Origin: Curvularia sp. ZM96
Lineage: Eukaryota > Ascomycota > Dothideomycetes > Pleosporales > Pleosporaceae
Direction of reading: 5' to 3'
Assembly (NCBI GenBank): GCA_022457065.1
Contig: JAJGBQ010000004.1
Span: 4,402,001 to 4,466,000 of the forward strand
Length of the DNA: 64,000 bases
Below are positions 46,149 to 59,100 of this stretch, one piece after another. The notes under the pieces are model-generated. The model was not told the DNA's origin. It ran no database searches and saw only the letters and a program-made list of their open reading frames with translations. The number at the start of each line of letters is the position of its first letter. Within the stretch, counting starts at the first letter, position 1. The position numbers were made by a program, and so were the translations under genes.

Positions 46149-46668
46149 ATGGCCGTCAAGGCAACTATCGACATCGCTGCACCTCCCTCTGTTGTTCGCG
46201 CCAAGTTCCTCGACTTTGCTTCTCTCCCACAATATCACACCGACTTCTTCGGCTCCATAACACCCCTCGCTGCTCTCGAACCCGGCAATAAAATCCGCGT
46301 CCACTTTGCACAGGCTGGCCAGACAATGGATGCCACCATAAAGGTGCGTCTGATCACTCATCCACCCGTACATAAAACCCGATTGAGCAGCTTGCTGATA
46401 AAGTGGCTAGACAAACCAACCCGAGGTCTTTACCTGGACTGGCAGCATTCCGCTCATTTTCACAGGTACACATTCCTTCCTGTTCGAACCGAGCACGGAG
46501 ATTCCAGGCGGATGTCGCTTTACACAGAGCGAGGAATTCAGTGGATTGTTGGGGTGGACTATGGGTAGCGGCGTTGTGGCGAAGCGATTTGGGTTCGCGG
46601 AAAAGACGAAGAAAGCATGGGATGAATTCAACGCGGATCTGAAGCGATGGTGTGAGATGGCAAACTGA
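46149..46668 (+). CDS. SRPBCC-fold (polyketide cyclase/dehydrase-like) small protein
   Basis: Two exons (46149-46343, 46411-46668) give 150 residues. The start has a strong CCACC-ATGG context. N-terminal IDIAAPPSVVRAKFLDF is the SRPBCC opening strand-helix. After the 67-bp intron, FTWTGSIPLIFTGTHSFLFEP and the C-terminal FTQSEEFSGLLG are typical of the family's central strands. A different frame is open across the same intron and ends at 46568; it is rejected because only the spliced frame gives family sequence. Members bind small hydrophobic ligands. The ligand here is unknown. Confidence 0.82.
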
Positions 46669-46844
46669 GAGGTAACCGTTCTTTTTCTGTGACTTTCAAC
46701 TGGAAAAATCCATTAGACTATAATTACTGGCTCGATATACTATATACGAGTTTCAATGCTGCTGGCGCTTATGTAAGTTCTATACCGCTTTTCTCAATCT
46801 TAATTCTGAATTTAGGACACACCATGACCGCTTCGTTGCTTTTC

Positions 46845-48349
46845 TCATGCCTTGACCATAAGATCCCACCCCTTGAATGCCACTCTGGCACAGAAAAGAA
46901 ACGCCGCACTACCAAACAACAGGCACCCACCAAACACCCACAGCGAATCAAATCCCCTGTGTTCCTGGATCGCACCTCCAATAGGCGTACCGACCAACAA
47001 CCCGACAGCTACAATACTGAAGCTCTGACCCAATCTCGTTCCAATTTTGTCCCGCGCGTCACTGCTTAGGTATACGATGATCGTTGGAGGCAAGCTGACG
47101 AAAGAACCCGAGAAAAAGCCATAGCATGCCATGAGCACGATAAGACCAGCGGAAGAGGAGGCGACGATGAAGCACAAGCAGAGTATGCCGGAAATGATGG
47201 CACAGGGGATGACGACGTTGAATGGCCCTATCTTATCGGATAGCTACGCATCATCTGTTAGCAAGGGTCAAGTGTGTAATACAAAAGGATAAAGCTTACC
47301 AAGTTGGGCAGAATCCGGCCAAACATACTTGTGCTGTTCATGATGGCCAGCAAGTAGAACGCTAAGTGCTCGCTAGTAATCCGTTCTTGAATTGCATATA
47401 GCTGAGCATAGAAGAAAGGCATGTACAATCCCATGAAGCCCACGAAAAAGCCCGCAACCTGCAGGTCGTACGCTGCGATCCGGAACGCATTAAGGTCAAG
47501 CAACGAGCGTGATTTTGCCGGCAGCACACGCACACGCATGCACACGTTGGGGATGACCATGGTGCCCAGGACCATGAACCCGAGAACCCTCGTCGTCCAG
47601 CCAAACCCAATTTGCGGGAGCAACTTCTGGAACACGATAGGATAGATGACGCCGCCAAATGACGACCCAGAGGCAACGATGCCAATAGCAGTACCGATCC
47701 TGGTGCTGAAATACGTGGACAAAATCGCCACGCTGGGGATGAAAAGGCATCCTGTGCCGATGCCGATGCAAAAAGCCTGTGCGAGGAGAACCTGCCAGTA
47801 GGCATGACAGAGACTCAGCATCATTTGCCCGAGTACCAGCATGATGCTGCCGACAATGAGCAGTTCACGAAAGTAGCCTGCATCGTATATGGGACCTGTC
47901 AGGGCGCCCACGAATAGCAAGAGGAAAGCCTGGATCGATCCTATCCACGAGATGGAAGACGAACTCGAGTTGGGTAAAAGGGTGGTCTCGTAGTAGGCTT
48001 GGTAGGAGCCAAACGTGTTGATGATGCCCCAGGAGTTGAAGAGAAGGAAGAAGGCACCGAGGACTTGGAGCCAGGCCCACAGTCCGCCGTTGGGAATTTT
48101 CGAAGCATCACGCACGCTTGGATGCGCTGACCGTACTGGTTCCAATGCTGTGCCTGCTTGTTCGTCGCCGGTGGCCTCGGTGGCATGTACATCTTTTTCT
48201 GGTGGTTGGTCGACTGCTGTTAAGCCTAAGCTGCGCACTGAATCCGAAGATGCAAGTGATGGCAGCTTTTCAGGCTTTTCATCAAAGTCCATGTGTTCAC
48301 TTGACCTTGGCGCAGCTTGGCTGTTTTGTTCTGATGTTGGAAGCGCCAT
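46845..48349 (-). CDS. MFS transporter, monocarboxylate-transporter (MCT)-like
   Basis: Two exons (48349-47300, 47243-46845) give 482 residues. A Ser/Glu-rich cytoplasmic N-terminus (~1-95) precedes 12 predicted membrane segments. NGGLWAWLQVLGAFFLLFNSWG starts TM1 in the way of fungal MCT-like proteins, and a long loop separates the two halves. The phase-0 junction gives LPNLLSDKIGPFN, the expected start of TM9. The stop converges on the SRPBCC gene, 176 bases away. Substrate unknown; fungal MCT-like proteins carry carboxylates, riboflavin or secondary metabolites. Confidence 0.88.
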
Positions 48350-49714
48350 TGATTCCGGTGCGGGGACAAGACTGATTGAGCAAGAGCTCGCGTCGGTATC
48401 TCCACAGCGATACAGTATAGACTCTCCTGGAGACTGGAAGTTAAGTATGCAAAGGCCACCAGGGTGCAGAAGTAGTCAGGAAAAGTGTAGAACAAGAGTG
48501 ACGAGGTATTTCAAGACTGGCCAGACTAGTACACGTGGGCAAGAGGTCAAATAGTAAAGAGATCCAGATCTTCGCCCACAACGACCTAGTTGACACCAAG
48601 CGGGTCGGCCGACTATGTAGCAACAAGCTACGGCCTGGTAATAGACGCCTCCGTACTACCTCGCTGCTCGCTATGACTTAGGGCCGAGCGGCTTTGCCGA
48701 CCCACCACGCGACGCGAAACATGCATGCCGTGTATGCCGGCTATTGTTGTGTGCCACACCGTCTGGAATATTTGCTTGTGCCGATTCTATTACTGTACAC
48801 GCTCTTGTGATCTGCAAACCGGCCGATGAGACTCGTAAAAGCACGTCATGAAACATGTCTGGTGTTATTTCCGCGTGGACATGGCCAATGGCTGGTGGCC
48901 GCGGACCATTAGCGTAGCTACATGTTTAGTTGATAGCCTAGCCGAGGCGCAAGGCGTCGGCAGTAGAAACGGATTACATATTGACTCGGGTGGACTGCCA
49001 GCTTGGCGTGCCAATCAAATGCTGCACCGTTTCTTGCGTGCGTTGTTGTTGTGGATGACATATCATCTCCGACCACCCACGACTCGTCTCCGACATGTCC
49101 GACATGTCCGAGCAGTTTCTTACGTGCAAACGCATAAGCAACCGGCGGCCTGAACCAAGACAACCTATTCCTCATGTCGATAGTTCTTCTTGCGCCCTTC
49201 GGACCTCTTACCTAATGCCACGGGGAGAGTGACTCACAGCCTGCAGCACACCGGTGAACGTAATATGCCATAGAAAAGGTGTAGATTCTTCCCGCTCTTC
49301 CGAGCGACCTACATATCTACCTGTTTGAGTTCCAACCCTTTTTTTGAGCCTCCGCCAAGCCCAGTACCAATCGCCCCCAGACGCCATCGTCGAAGAAAAG
49401 AAAAGAGTATGCCGTGATGATTTACAGAGCAGTGTTCCAGTAACAATGCTGTCGTGATCTTGGGGAATATGCTTCGTCATGTCGTTTCGTGCTTTTAGTG
49501 ACGGGAAAAAAAGGCCATGGATCAGGGACTTGTCCCTCATGTCCGTGTAAAACGCCCAGAACGCTCGCTATGCTACATACCAAATAAAAGAAACCGCACC
49601 CAAAAGTTTTGATATTTGCAGCGCATGATTGTGCCAAGAAAACGCTCACATGCGCGCTTGTAGGATATTAAGAGAGACCAGCATGTGTCAAGACGTCATG
49701 CCTTCAGACACACC
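48350..49714 (-). other. Intergenic: MFS promoter and 3' flank of the BTB-like gene
   Basis: 1,365 bases with no supported gene. A short tandem pair of CGACATGTC lies at about 49091-49109. Nothing else stands out. Confidence 0.45.
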
Positions 49715-51922
49715 TCAAGTTTCGCCAGTCACCCGTTTCGTCGTCAGTTGGCAACCAGAAGGGTGAAGAGGTGACGGCTCGACCTGCTCCAAAATCTCTT
49801 CAATATACAAATTGTTGAGGAGCGCCGCGGGAATCGACCCAGCTTGAGCCTGGTTTGGCTGCCAGCATCGAAGTGCTTTCTGCCGTCGATTTTCGCGTTC
49901 ACTAACAATGTCTCGCAAGTGGTTCGAAACATCCTTCCAGCTAATCCGGTTGGTTACTGTCGCTGCTTGATTGAATAGGCCTTCGATCAAAGAAAGTGGA
50001 AGCGAGAGGAGGATGGTCGAAAGGACAAGGGTTAGGTAGCTGGGTTGCAGGTCGTCCTCGGGTGGTGCGTCCCCAAACCGAATTTTACTCAGTCGAGGGT
50101 TGTGGGCTGGCTGACGGGGCTCGGTCAGTGTTGGCAGACGCGGTGCATCTTTGAGCTCTGGCGCAATCGTATGCAACTTGAAATTGCTCGGAAAAAAGTA
50201 CGCAATGAACTCGAGGGCTTGGCTGATGAGTGCTGTGGCAAAAGGAGCGTCGACGTCAGGAACTTCTGGTCTTTGCCGCAGTCTAGCGCTCAGTGCATAT
50301 TGCAAAACAAGATCTACTGTATCCCACCGCAAAAGCATCTTGGCCGTGTGGATGCCACAAGCTTGCATGCTTGGTATTTGTAAAGTCCTAGCTGCCGCAA
50401 TATAGCCCAAAACTTGTTGCATGCGGCGACGAGCTTCGGGCGAAGGAGAAGTTTGCTGGTTCTCATACATAAATGGCTCTAGTCCGTATAAAAATCCTTG
50501 AGGGCGAATAAGCGGTGCGCCGTACAAGACTCGGATAGCTTCTTCCAAGGAATCCCGGGTGGCTAGCGGATCTAGCGCAAGGACATGGAGCACCGGACGC
50601 GCATCCCTATCGCGATAGGAGGGGGTGGGGTTGCAGCGAACCGCTTCTGCAATAATCGGGCTACGGATAACCACGATTCCGTGTACTGGAAGTGACAGTA
50701 GGACCGACTCGGGGGACCTCACCTGAAGGATAAAGTCGGCAAGCTCGGGATTACCAAACTGCGAAGACAAATAGCCTGCAAGCTCAAAAGACGACTCAAC
50801 TCTCTCTTCGGGAGGGGCATTGCCATCCTGGTGTGCAATGGTATGCTGCTCATCTGCATGGTCGATGGCAGGCATTGTCTCAAATTGCCCTTTGTTTGGC
50901 GACTGAGCGTGCGAGGTGAGGACTCCGTTTGTGGCCAAGGAGACTTCTCGAGACGAGAAATGGCCATTATAAGGAGCTGGGTATGCTTGAGGACCGCTTG
51001 AGAAGTGCGAGGCTTGGTAGTCGATGCCGTTCTGGTAAGCAGCCTCAGGTGGTGCAACCGTGTGCGGAGGCAAGTGCCATGTCGCTCCCGTCTCGGGCGC
51101 GTATTGGGCAGGACCAGGGAAGAAGGGAGTAAATTGCTGAGGCCCAAAACCAGGCGGGGGACGAGGCAAAGCGTGTTGCCCATGGAGATCGACGTTGGCC
51201 TCGTGGGGTGACATGGGAAGGGCGGGTGACTCATGTGCACTGTGCGATGCCACAGCGCCACCGTTGAACTGGGACGGGTGCAATGGGGTATACGTGGCGT
51301 CGCTTCCATCCACAGGCGGTGTCTGAGTGCCTGCCTTGCTTGAGGGTACAAATGGCGGAGGTAGATACGTTGGTATCGTCAGCTTGCGATGTACACCGTT
51401 CACGGCCGGCTTGTGTTCGTCGCGAGGAGCGCGAGGCCTGGCGCTGGTGTGGCCATTGGCGGCATGATTTTGATTGTCTACATTCGCAAAGGTTAGTATA
51501 TACCATACTCAAGTAGCAATCCATATTGAGTGCCTACCAGAAGGGTCTGTAGTACCTGTTTGTCCATTTGAGGGCTCCGTAGCGCGGCTGTCTGACGGAG
51601 ATACACCTGCCTCCGCCTCGATGAGGTCGCCAGAAGCTCGCGAGTCCGGTGTGGGGGGTGTTTCCGTAGTGGTGTCTTGCCTTGCCGGTCGTTTCTCAGA
51701 CTGCTGGTGCTGGTGCTGTTCCTGCTGCTTCTTCCCCGCTTGCTGCTGCTCTGCTCGCGGGCCCGCTGCAGGAGCTGGTGCGCCTTTGTTGGATTCTTCA
51801 GGAGTAAGGGGCCTCGCGGATGGCTGCGCTTTGGACAAGCGGTATGGTATTGCGGGCACAATGCGTGAGCCTGGGCGGCGATGCTGTGACTGCGCGAAAG
51901 GTGCGCGTGAGGAGCCGGCCAT
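49715..51922 (-). CDS. BTB/POZ-like domain protein, conserved in filamentous fungi
   Basis: Two exons (51922-51538, 51477-49715) give 715 residues. Residues 1-~340 are low-complexity, rich in Pro, Gln and Ser, and probably disordered. From ~355, FGNPELADFILQV followed by LPVHGIVVIRSPIIAEAV resembles a diverged BTB fold, continuing through a helical region with RTLQIPSMQACGIHTAKMLL that looks like a BACK extension. The C-terminus is helical to 715. The ATG at 51922 is the first true ATG; a frame three codons longer starts at TTG. No substrate-adaptor function can be claimed; the family is largely uncharacterised. Confidence 0.78.
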
Positions 51923-53164
51923 GTTTGACAAGGTGATGGCGAAAAGTCGAGGGACAAGACGGAAGCGGCTCCAGGTAATTGCAGCCTCTTGATTGTTGCC
52001 AATTATCCTGGAGCGCCCTGGAACGGGGAATGTGTGCGCGGCAAAGGAATTGCGGGGTGGGGTTAGGGACAGGACATTTCAATCGAGGCAGAGATGGAGA
52101 GATCCGTTCCCCACTATTCGGGGATCATGCCTGGCCCAAGCTTTCTTTGTCAGCCCACCTGGCGGCGACAAACCAAACGCCAAACATCACGTCGTGCCAT
52201 GTCATCTCTACGTCTATGGACTGCATACCGACATTGCACACGTGCCTGGCCGCTGTGTAACATGTTATTCACCTCGCAACATGTAGAGCAGGACTTTCGA
52301 GACAGCAATTCCTTATTGATTTTCTTCTCTCCTCTCTTTTCCTGCCACTGTCGTTCTACCTAGGCAAATCAGTCAATATAAACTTAAAAAAACAACAACA
52401 AAAAGCTGGATAGGTCTATGAATATAAGCAGAGCCACAACAGTCTTACTTGCCCTGTTTGATCTACGAGAAGGTGCGGTAATATTACCTGGCAGTATGCT
52501 CTTTCTTGACTCGCCCAACTATATCCAACAACCACATGGCATGGACGCTACTGTGGCACTTCGACATGTCTCTCCGCATCTTCCAAGTAAATCCTGAAAC
52601 CTATGCATATGCCTTCTTCTCTTCTCTCGCTCTACATTTCCTAGTCCAGTACTCCACCTCCATACCCTCTTAGCATGGTCCCGTGTCAAGCGAGATTTCG
52701 TTATGCGTATAATCCCGAAAACAGCTATGATTCATACTGTAACCATAGTATAGCTGTGGCGAAGCATCCCCCACTATCAAATGCCCCTAATTATAATTTC
52801 GCTCCTACTCGTATGTCCGCATTCTTCCTTGTGCTGATCGACCTAATCTGATCATAGCATAGTAAACAGCTTCAGCGTCCTGGCAAGCCTCGAGGATACT
52901 CCCCTAGTGTCATCACAGCGCTTCAGTTTCTCGGTCCCAGAAACCAACCCGCGATGGCGGCGCAAACAAGGCAAAGTGCGCTACCAAAGCACGGAAGAAT
53001 GCGCCGAGCGTGTCAACTGGTATCAGAAATTGGCTGATTTAGCCCTCGAGCATGCCGGTTCGTCAAAAACCGAGAATCAACAAAATACGCACCATAGTCA
53101 ACGCTCAGCCATCATCCCGTCCTAATTTGCGCACCATACGTTCTGTTCGTCAAAAAACTCACAA
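51923..53164. other. Divergent intergenic region, with a possible unplaced upstream exon
   Basis: About 1.2 kb. Bases 52907-53125 read as a protein-like frame (contains PRWRRKQGKVRYQ and NWYQKLADLALEHAG) that lacks an ATG, is preceded by an acceptor-like CCCCTAG at 52900, and is in the same frame as the orphan gene at 53165. It may be an exon of that gene with an unseen start further upstream. The rest shows nothing. Confidence 0.4.
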
Positions 53165-54595
53165 ATGAGCCCAGTACTCCCTCAGCGCATCCTCCCAAAC
53201 GCACGAACGAATTTGGAATCACCAAACGAGATGGTTATGCCGGCCCTCAATCGTGAAAGAACAACAAAAATTCTCACAACCAGCATCTGTTTGCCGAAAA
53301 CCATATCGAATTCACGCATACCAACATTAACCATCGACGCGTTGAGTAAACGAGGCTCCAAGCTGCCTTGGCTTACTTTGATTCGCACCCAAAAAACCGT
53401 AATGGATTATGCATCTGCGTGCGGTGCAAACGATGCTGTGCCTGAAATCCTGACCACCAGTTCGTCTAGAGGTGAAAAAAGAGATTGGCATGGTGAGAGC
53501 TTTTACCAGGATATGTCAACCTCTCCAACATGTCAACACTACAGTTTTCCACGACTCTGTCACACGGTGCACGTTAGCGTTACTACGGTCACACCTCATT
53601 ATGAAAGCTTAGCAAACTCAGCGTTCGTAGATCTTCAATTCACCGCAGACGGCGCAAAGTGCGACAACTTCATCACATATAAGTCACCTATTCCACTACT
53701 GGAGCCTCTCTCGCCCTTCTATTCTCATCAGCCAGCGAACCTATGCATATCGTCTGGGGCAGTTGGACTGGCCTACTTTTGTCGCACGCTCACCAATTCT
53801 GCACTCATGGATTCTCTCAACTGGTCCCGGCCTACATCTCCAGATGCTCTTCCCATATGTCACCAACAGAACTACAAGGCCAGGGGCGAACCCTTCACAT
53901 TCTTGTCGCATCCCTTCGGACACTTGATTCAGAAGATCGACAATGCCCACGTTTTTCGCCTAGGGACTATACTAACACCAGGATCAATGATCAACGGATT
54001 TCGTAAGAGCTCTCACGCTCAGCAGGTCGACTCCATATTCGCCAATCGAAATCCTCGTGTGAGGCGACGTCTCTACGCTGGCTCAACTAGGTCCGCCAGA
54101 TACCCCTGGCTAGAGAGTAGATTCGCGACACCTCCAATTGACTTGGCAAGCGCATCTATATATCCTCCTCGAGAACAGCCTCACGCCCCCTCTAAAGACC
54201 TTGTCGACGACGTTGAGCCAAGTAAAGAATGGGCCTGTCTCTCTCGTCAGTACAAAGAACATTCGTGCTTGTCCATCCTACCCGATATTCGGCATCAGCG
54301 GACTTCTATGTCGACTGATAGCATCTTTCCACTGCGGGATTCGGTTCTAGTCATCATTGAGGAATCAACTCACTCTGCGGAATCAAATCTGAAATCTTAC
54401 GGCCTTGAGATCATGGAAGATATTGATGACGGCTTCGACATCGAATCAAATGAAGAGTACGAGGTCGTGCAATCCAATGCGGGCGACGGTAGTCTAGAAG
54501 AATGGGAGGTCGTATCTACTCCTTCAGCTGAAACGAGCTATTACGAGTCGGATGATGAATTTTTGTGGGATGATCATTGCGAAGCGGTACTCTAG
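53165..54595 (+). CDS. Orphan hypothetical protein, 476 aa, possibly missing upstream exons
   Basis: An open frame with ATG at 53165 and a TAG stop at 54593. No signal peptide, membrane segment or recognised domain. The first two thirds are Ser/Thr/Pro/His-rich; the last ~70 residues are acidic with repeated Glu-Val-Val groups (EEYEVVQSN, LEEWEVVS) and an ESDDEFLWDD segment. The acidic tail recalls the protein at 33836, but I see no clear homology. The upstream frame at 52907-53125 may belong to it, so the true N-terminus is uncertain. Confidence 0.5.
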   Translation: MSPVLPQRILPNARTNLESPNEMVMPALNRERTTKILTTSICLPKTISNSRIPTLTIDALSKRGSKLPWLTLIRTQKTVMDYASACGANDAVPEILTTSSSRGEKRDWHGESFYQDMSTSPTCQHYSFPRLCHTVHVSVTTVTPHYESLANSAFVDLQFTADGAKCDNFITYKSPIPLLEPLSPFYSHQPANLCISSGAVGLAYFCRTLTNSALMDSLNWSRPTSPDALPICHQQNYKARGEPFTFLSHPFGHLIQKIDNAHVFRLGTILTPGSMINGFRKSSHAQQVDSIFANRNPRVRRRLYAGSTRSARYPWLESRFATPPIDLASASIYPPREQPHAPSKDLVDDVEPSKEWACLSRQYKEHSCLSILPDIRHQRTSMSTDSIFPLRDSVLVIIEESTHSAESNLKSYGLEIMEDIDDGFDIESNEEYEVVQSNAGDGSLEEWEVVSTPSAETSYYESDDEFLWDDHCEAVL

Positions 54596-56197
54596 CATTG
54601 AAGTTGAACATACATACATAATGGTGTTACGCGACAAGAACCCTGGGGAGAATGAAGAAACTGTATGTCTTCCATGTCTAGTTTTGGGCGAGTTTGTTCA
54701 CGAGGCAGAATGCCAGGTACTATGAGAGAAATAACGACTTTGATTCCAAATTGGGACTGTCCTACATCTAATTTAGCAGTGGTTGTGCTGAAAACTGAGT
54801 TTAGTTGGGTGTTCCATAGCGTTTTCCAAACGAGGTGCTTCCACCGCTTATGTGGCGACTCTTACTCCACGGTGTATAATTAACAACGCATATACGCTAT
54901 AAGTTGCGCATGGTCGGTACGGAAAACACTAGCATCTGATTCTTCATTGGGATCAAATGGGCGTGTGAAGTCGTACGAGTAACCTCATTAATGTGCTCGC
55001 CCATACATCGTATAGCCTCTCGCTCAGCCTTCAGCCTCGATCCCCGATGTAAAACACTGCTGAATTATTGAAACATGCGATCCAGCTTGATCATATACAT
55101 ATAGAGAGTCACTTCAACATTTGTTGTACCAGTACCAAATAGAAGCGACCTGAACCTGGTGGGTCATGTCTTACTGGAAGCCGCCAGCCTGATCGAGAAC
55201 TCAGTAGAATTCGCACCAGCGAAGCTGTTTGATGTGTAGTGACCACAGTGGCCCAAGAATGCTAAAGCAGGTAGAAATGGACAAATTAGTACCAAATTCT
55301 GATTGAGTGAGATAGCTTGGAAGGTGAGGTTAATTCGTAAGTATAGGATCCGGGCCAGGGCGCTATGCGGCCTGTCATGATACAAGGCTGGATTCGGGGT
55401 CCGAATCTGAGAAACTAACATAGTCCGAGCGCTGCACGGAGGCAAATAGAAGAAAAGACCTACCAAAGTCCTCACCGCTAAGGAGTAGGTCATGGGAAGA
55501 GGAGTCGTGCGATCAATCGGAGAAACCCTGCATGCAGAGAGGGCAAGTGGCCTAGACTAGTTGTTGGATGTAGGACATCACAACAACATTCGCTTCTCAC
55601 AAAGCAATCTCTTCACATAGTAACATTATTTCTTTTTAAAGAAACTCCTCTAGAACTCCCATTTCAAGTCAAAATAATGTCTGCCATTACTGAAGACGCC
55701 ATCTTGGCGGATGTTAATCACGTGATCGTCGCGGGGCGATGATCATTACCTTCCGACGTGGACGTGATCGACCTTCAGCCTCGCCGTCCTTTGTCAAAGA
55801 GAGCATCCCTCTTGTTACTTGTCAAGTCCTGTTAACGTTGATGAACAGTAGTAAATTATTCCTCTCACATCTCGCAAGGTCGAAACAGCTCGTGCGCGCA
55901 TGATTTAGTGGCGCCTATGAGATGATGTGGCTCAGGAATCCTTCTGTCCTTAATCTGCAAGCGAGCGAACAGCGTGGGTCGCCGAGTATCCATGCACACC
56001 ATGCTGGCCAGTGTAACACAGAAGATCCGTGCCATGCAGCTGGCTTGCCGCCCGACACCCATGTCATGCAGGTGGTTTGCCGCCTAGGAACAGATTCGAA
56101 ACCTTGCGGAACAGCACTGCCCCCAAGATGTCGCCTATTGATTTCTAGCTTCTTTTGCGTTTGGCCGTTCTGTCACCTTCGCTATGCTTGCGACATT
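54596..56197 (+). other. Intergenic: upstream of the NLR gene
   Basis: 1.6 kb, A/T-leaning, without a supported gene. A palindromic ATCACGTGAT E-box-like site lies at 55718-55727, about 470 bases before the NLR start. The open frame that begins upstream at 55922 is in frame with the NLR but is considered leader. Confidence 0.4.
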
Positions 56198-59100
56198 ATG
56201 GAAGCCCTCAGTCTAGCCGCGAACATTCTTTCTGTTCTTCATATAACGTCCGAGGTGATACAGCGACTCAATGACTTTAGAAATTCGGTCGAAAGTCTTC
56301 CCAGGTCACTACAACCACTTAGCCTTGAGCTTCCCGTTCTTGCCGACTGCCTTCAGCAGATCGAACGTGATCTGCAGAACGGGCTGCACGATGGGAACGA
56401 CAAATCATTGGACCTTCTCCTCAAAGCCTTCCAGCTGTCTATACAGAGATTGTCAGAAATAATACAGAAGATGCGCCCGGACTCTGAGTCAACCATGGCT
56501 CGAAATATGAAGGCGCTCACCAGCTTTCAGTTTGACAGCGAAGTGGATCGTATCCGGAAGGACATAAGGGGGTTTACAGCAACGCTCAACTTAAAATATG
56601 CCATCAGATCCAGTATCGCACCTGTTGCCAGTATGTCAGCAATTCACCGAAAAAAAAAGCCCTTGTTCGCAAGAAAGATGGATACTAATACACTGGAGCG
56701 CTAGAGCAACCACTAAAACCACAATTCATATGTCCTTTCAGTAGGGATGACAAATTCGTAGATCGACCAATTCTCGAAGAGCTATTAGCATTACAAAGCT
56801 CTGGTTCACGCTACGCGGTAGTAGGCGAGGGCGGCATTGGGTATGTAGACGCCTGCACCATTCTTCGCCATTGTAACTGATTAGATTTGTCTACAAGCCA
56901 TGCACTCAGCTGCTAATCATTGACTAGAAAGTCCCAAATTGCTATTGAATATGGATACCGAATCCGTCAAAAGGCACCGAACACGTGGATTTTTTGGATC
57001 GACGCAGAGAGCGACAACACCATTGAACAAAGCTACCGAGAGATTGCAAATGCTCTTATGTTAAATGGTGAAGGCAATGTCTTCAATCTGGTGTGCAACT
57101 GGCTCCGAAACGAAGCGAACGGGAACTGGGTCATGATCCTCGATAATGCCGACAACAAAAATGTTCTCTGCAGTCACCCTAAACAAAAGGCCAGCCTAGG
57201 CGATTCAAAGCAACTAAAAGAGTACATACCTCAATCCATGAATGGATCAGTCCTGGTCACGTCTCGGAGCCGCGATGCAGCCTTTGAGATCACATGTAAT
57301 TACAAGAACATCAAGACGATAGAGCCGATGGAGAAGGAGGAAGGACTTTCCCTTCTTAGAAGCTACCTGGCAGATGCGCACCAAGAAGAAGATATGGAAA
57401 TGCTATTAGAAGCTGTTGACCACATACCGCTTGCTATATCGCACGCTGGTTCATACATTACGAAGCGTGGGATGCCCATCAAATCTTATTTGCAAGAGCT
57501 TCACAAGGAGAGCGGAAAAGAAGTGAGTTTACTGGAGGATGATATAGCGCAATTGCGCCGCGAGGCCAAGAGGGGGAATTCTGTTGTCAAAACTTGGATA
57601 ATCACATTCGACCACATCCGCCAAACAACCCCTTCAGCGGCTCGGCTGCTATCGCTCATGTGCCATTTTGCGAGGCAAAGCATTCCAAAAGAAATTTTGC
57701 AAGGTAACTATGATGAACAGCAGTCACCAGTGGCGAAACGAAAATCTTGGTGGAAGCGACGATTTCGAACACGTCGAAAAAAAGAGCAACCGATACCAAT
57801 GGCATCCGGCGCACCGCCTCGCACGGTTGGCGATGATCTGCTTACCCTACAGGACTTTAGTCTGATAAAGAAAAATAACGGCGGAGAGGAATTTTCTATG
57901 CATGCCCTAGTCCAGTTGACAACCAAACGCTGGCTTGCGCAAAACAAAGAACTGACTTTCTGGAACCACCGCTTCATAATCATTCTCGAAGACTACCTCT
58001 CCAAGAAGGGCTATAAGAACTTCTTGACATGCGAAAATCTATTCCAACATGCCGCTGCTGCAATCTCTGAACAGCCCTGTCATACTTTGAGAGAACCCTC
58101 GGTTGCATGGGCTTCGCTTGCAATGAAGGTTGCAAGTTACTGTAATAGCAAGGCGGCACTTGAAGAAGAGCAAATTTTCTATGGTGCTGCCGCTTGTGTC
58201 TATGCAAAGACGCTGGGGCTTGATGCGCCCGACACCTTGCGCTGTGCACTCAAGCAAGCGCATGCCCTCCTTTCCATGAAACGTATTGCAGAGTCAGAAG
58301 ACGCGTTCCGGGCCGTACTTCGCATTCAACAGAAAAGTCTTGGTCCAGAACATCTCGATACGCTAGATACTATGGAAATCATCGCAGAAACGATGCTTCG
58401 GCAGGCTCGCAGTGCAGAGGCAGAGACTTTGTACACTCAGATATCAGAGATTCGGTGCCGCAAGTACGGAATTTCCCATCCCAAAACTATAACCTCAATG
58501 AGTTCGCGCTTGTCTGCACTCGTTCGTAACAACCAAGGTGTTGAAGCCTTCGCTATGTGGAAGAAGATGTTTTCAACATCCTCAACGCCATGTGACCCGG
58601 GCTCGGTTGATCAGCTGGGCTATATTGGGAGCGTACTTGCTATGAAAGGTCAGACTCCAGACGCGGAGCGCTGTTACCGTGAGTTTCTGGTACAAAGAGA
58701 GCGAATTTTGGCGGCGGCAAAGCAAAATGACGAAAACTATCTACGGGTAGCCGAGGCAAAGATCAGTCTGGCCTCTGTCCTGGTGACGCAGGAAAAATAC
58801 TGCGAAGCAGAGCCCCTTTTGTATCAAGCGCTAGAGGCCTGCAAGAGTCCTGCAATGGATCGGTTTCAGACAGCTGATTTAGACGAGTTTGAGATCACTT
58901 GGTTACTCACTCTTACGCTTACTCACTTAGATAAGCTGGACAAAGCAGAGGAGGTAGCGCGATTGAATTTGTCGAATCACTATAAATCCGGCAGCTCAAA
59001 ATCATATCGAGCTTGGGAAGCAAGTTGGGCTCTGGGTGGAGTACTAGAACGGAAGATGAACTTGACAGAGGCGATGCAGCTCTACAAGAAGGCGTATGAG

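Noticed and set aside
46403..46642. Alternative reading frame through the second SRPBCC exon
   Set aside because: It gives no family sequence, while the spliced frame restores conserved SRPBCC strands up to the stop at 46668.
55922..56197. N-terminal extension of the NLR
   Set aside because: In frame and stop-free, but fungal NLRs of this type start with the MEALSLAANI-like helix, and the extension looks like untranslated leader.
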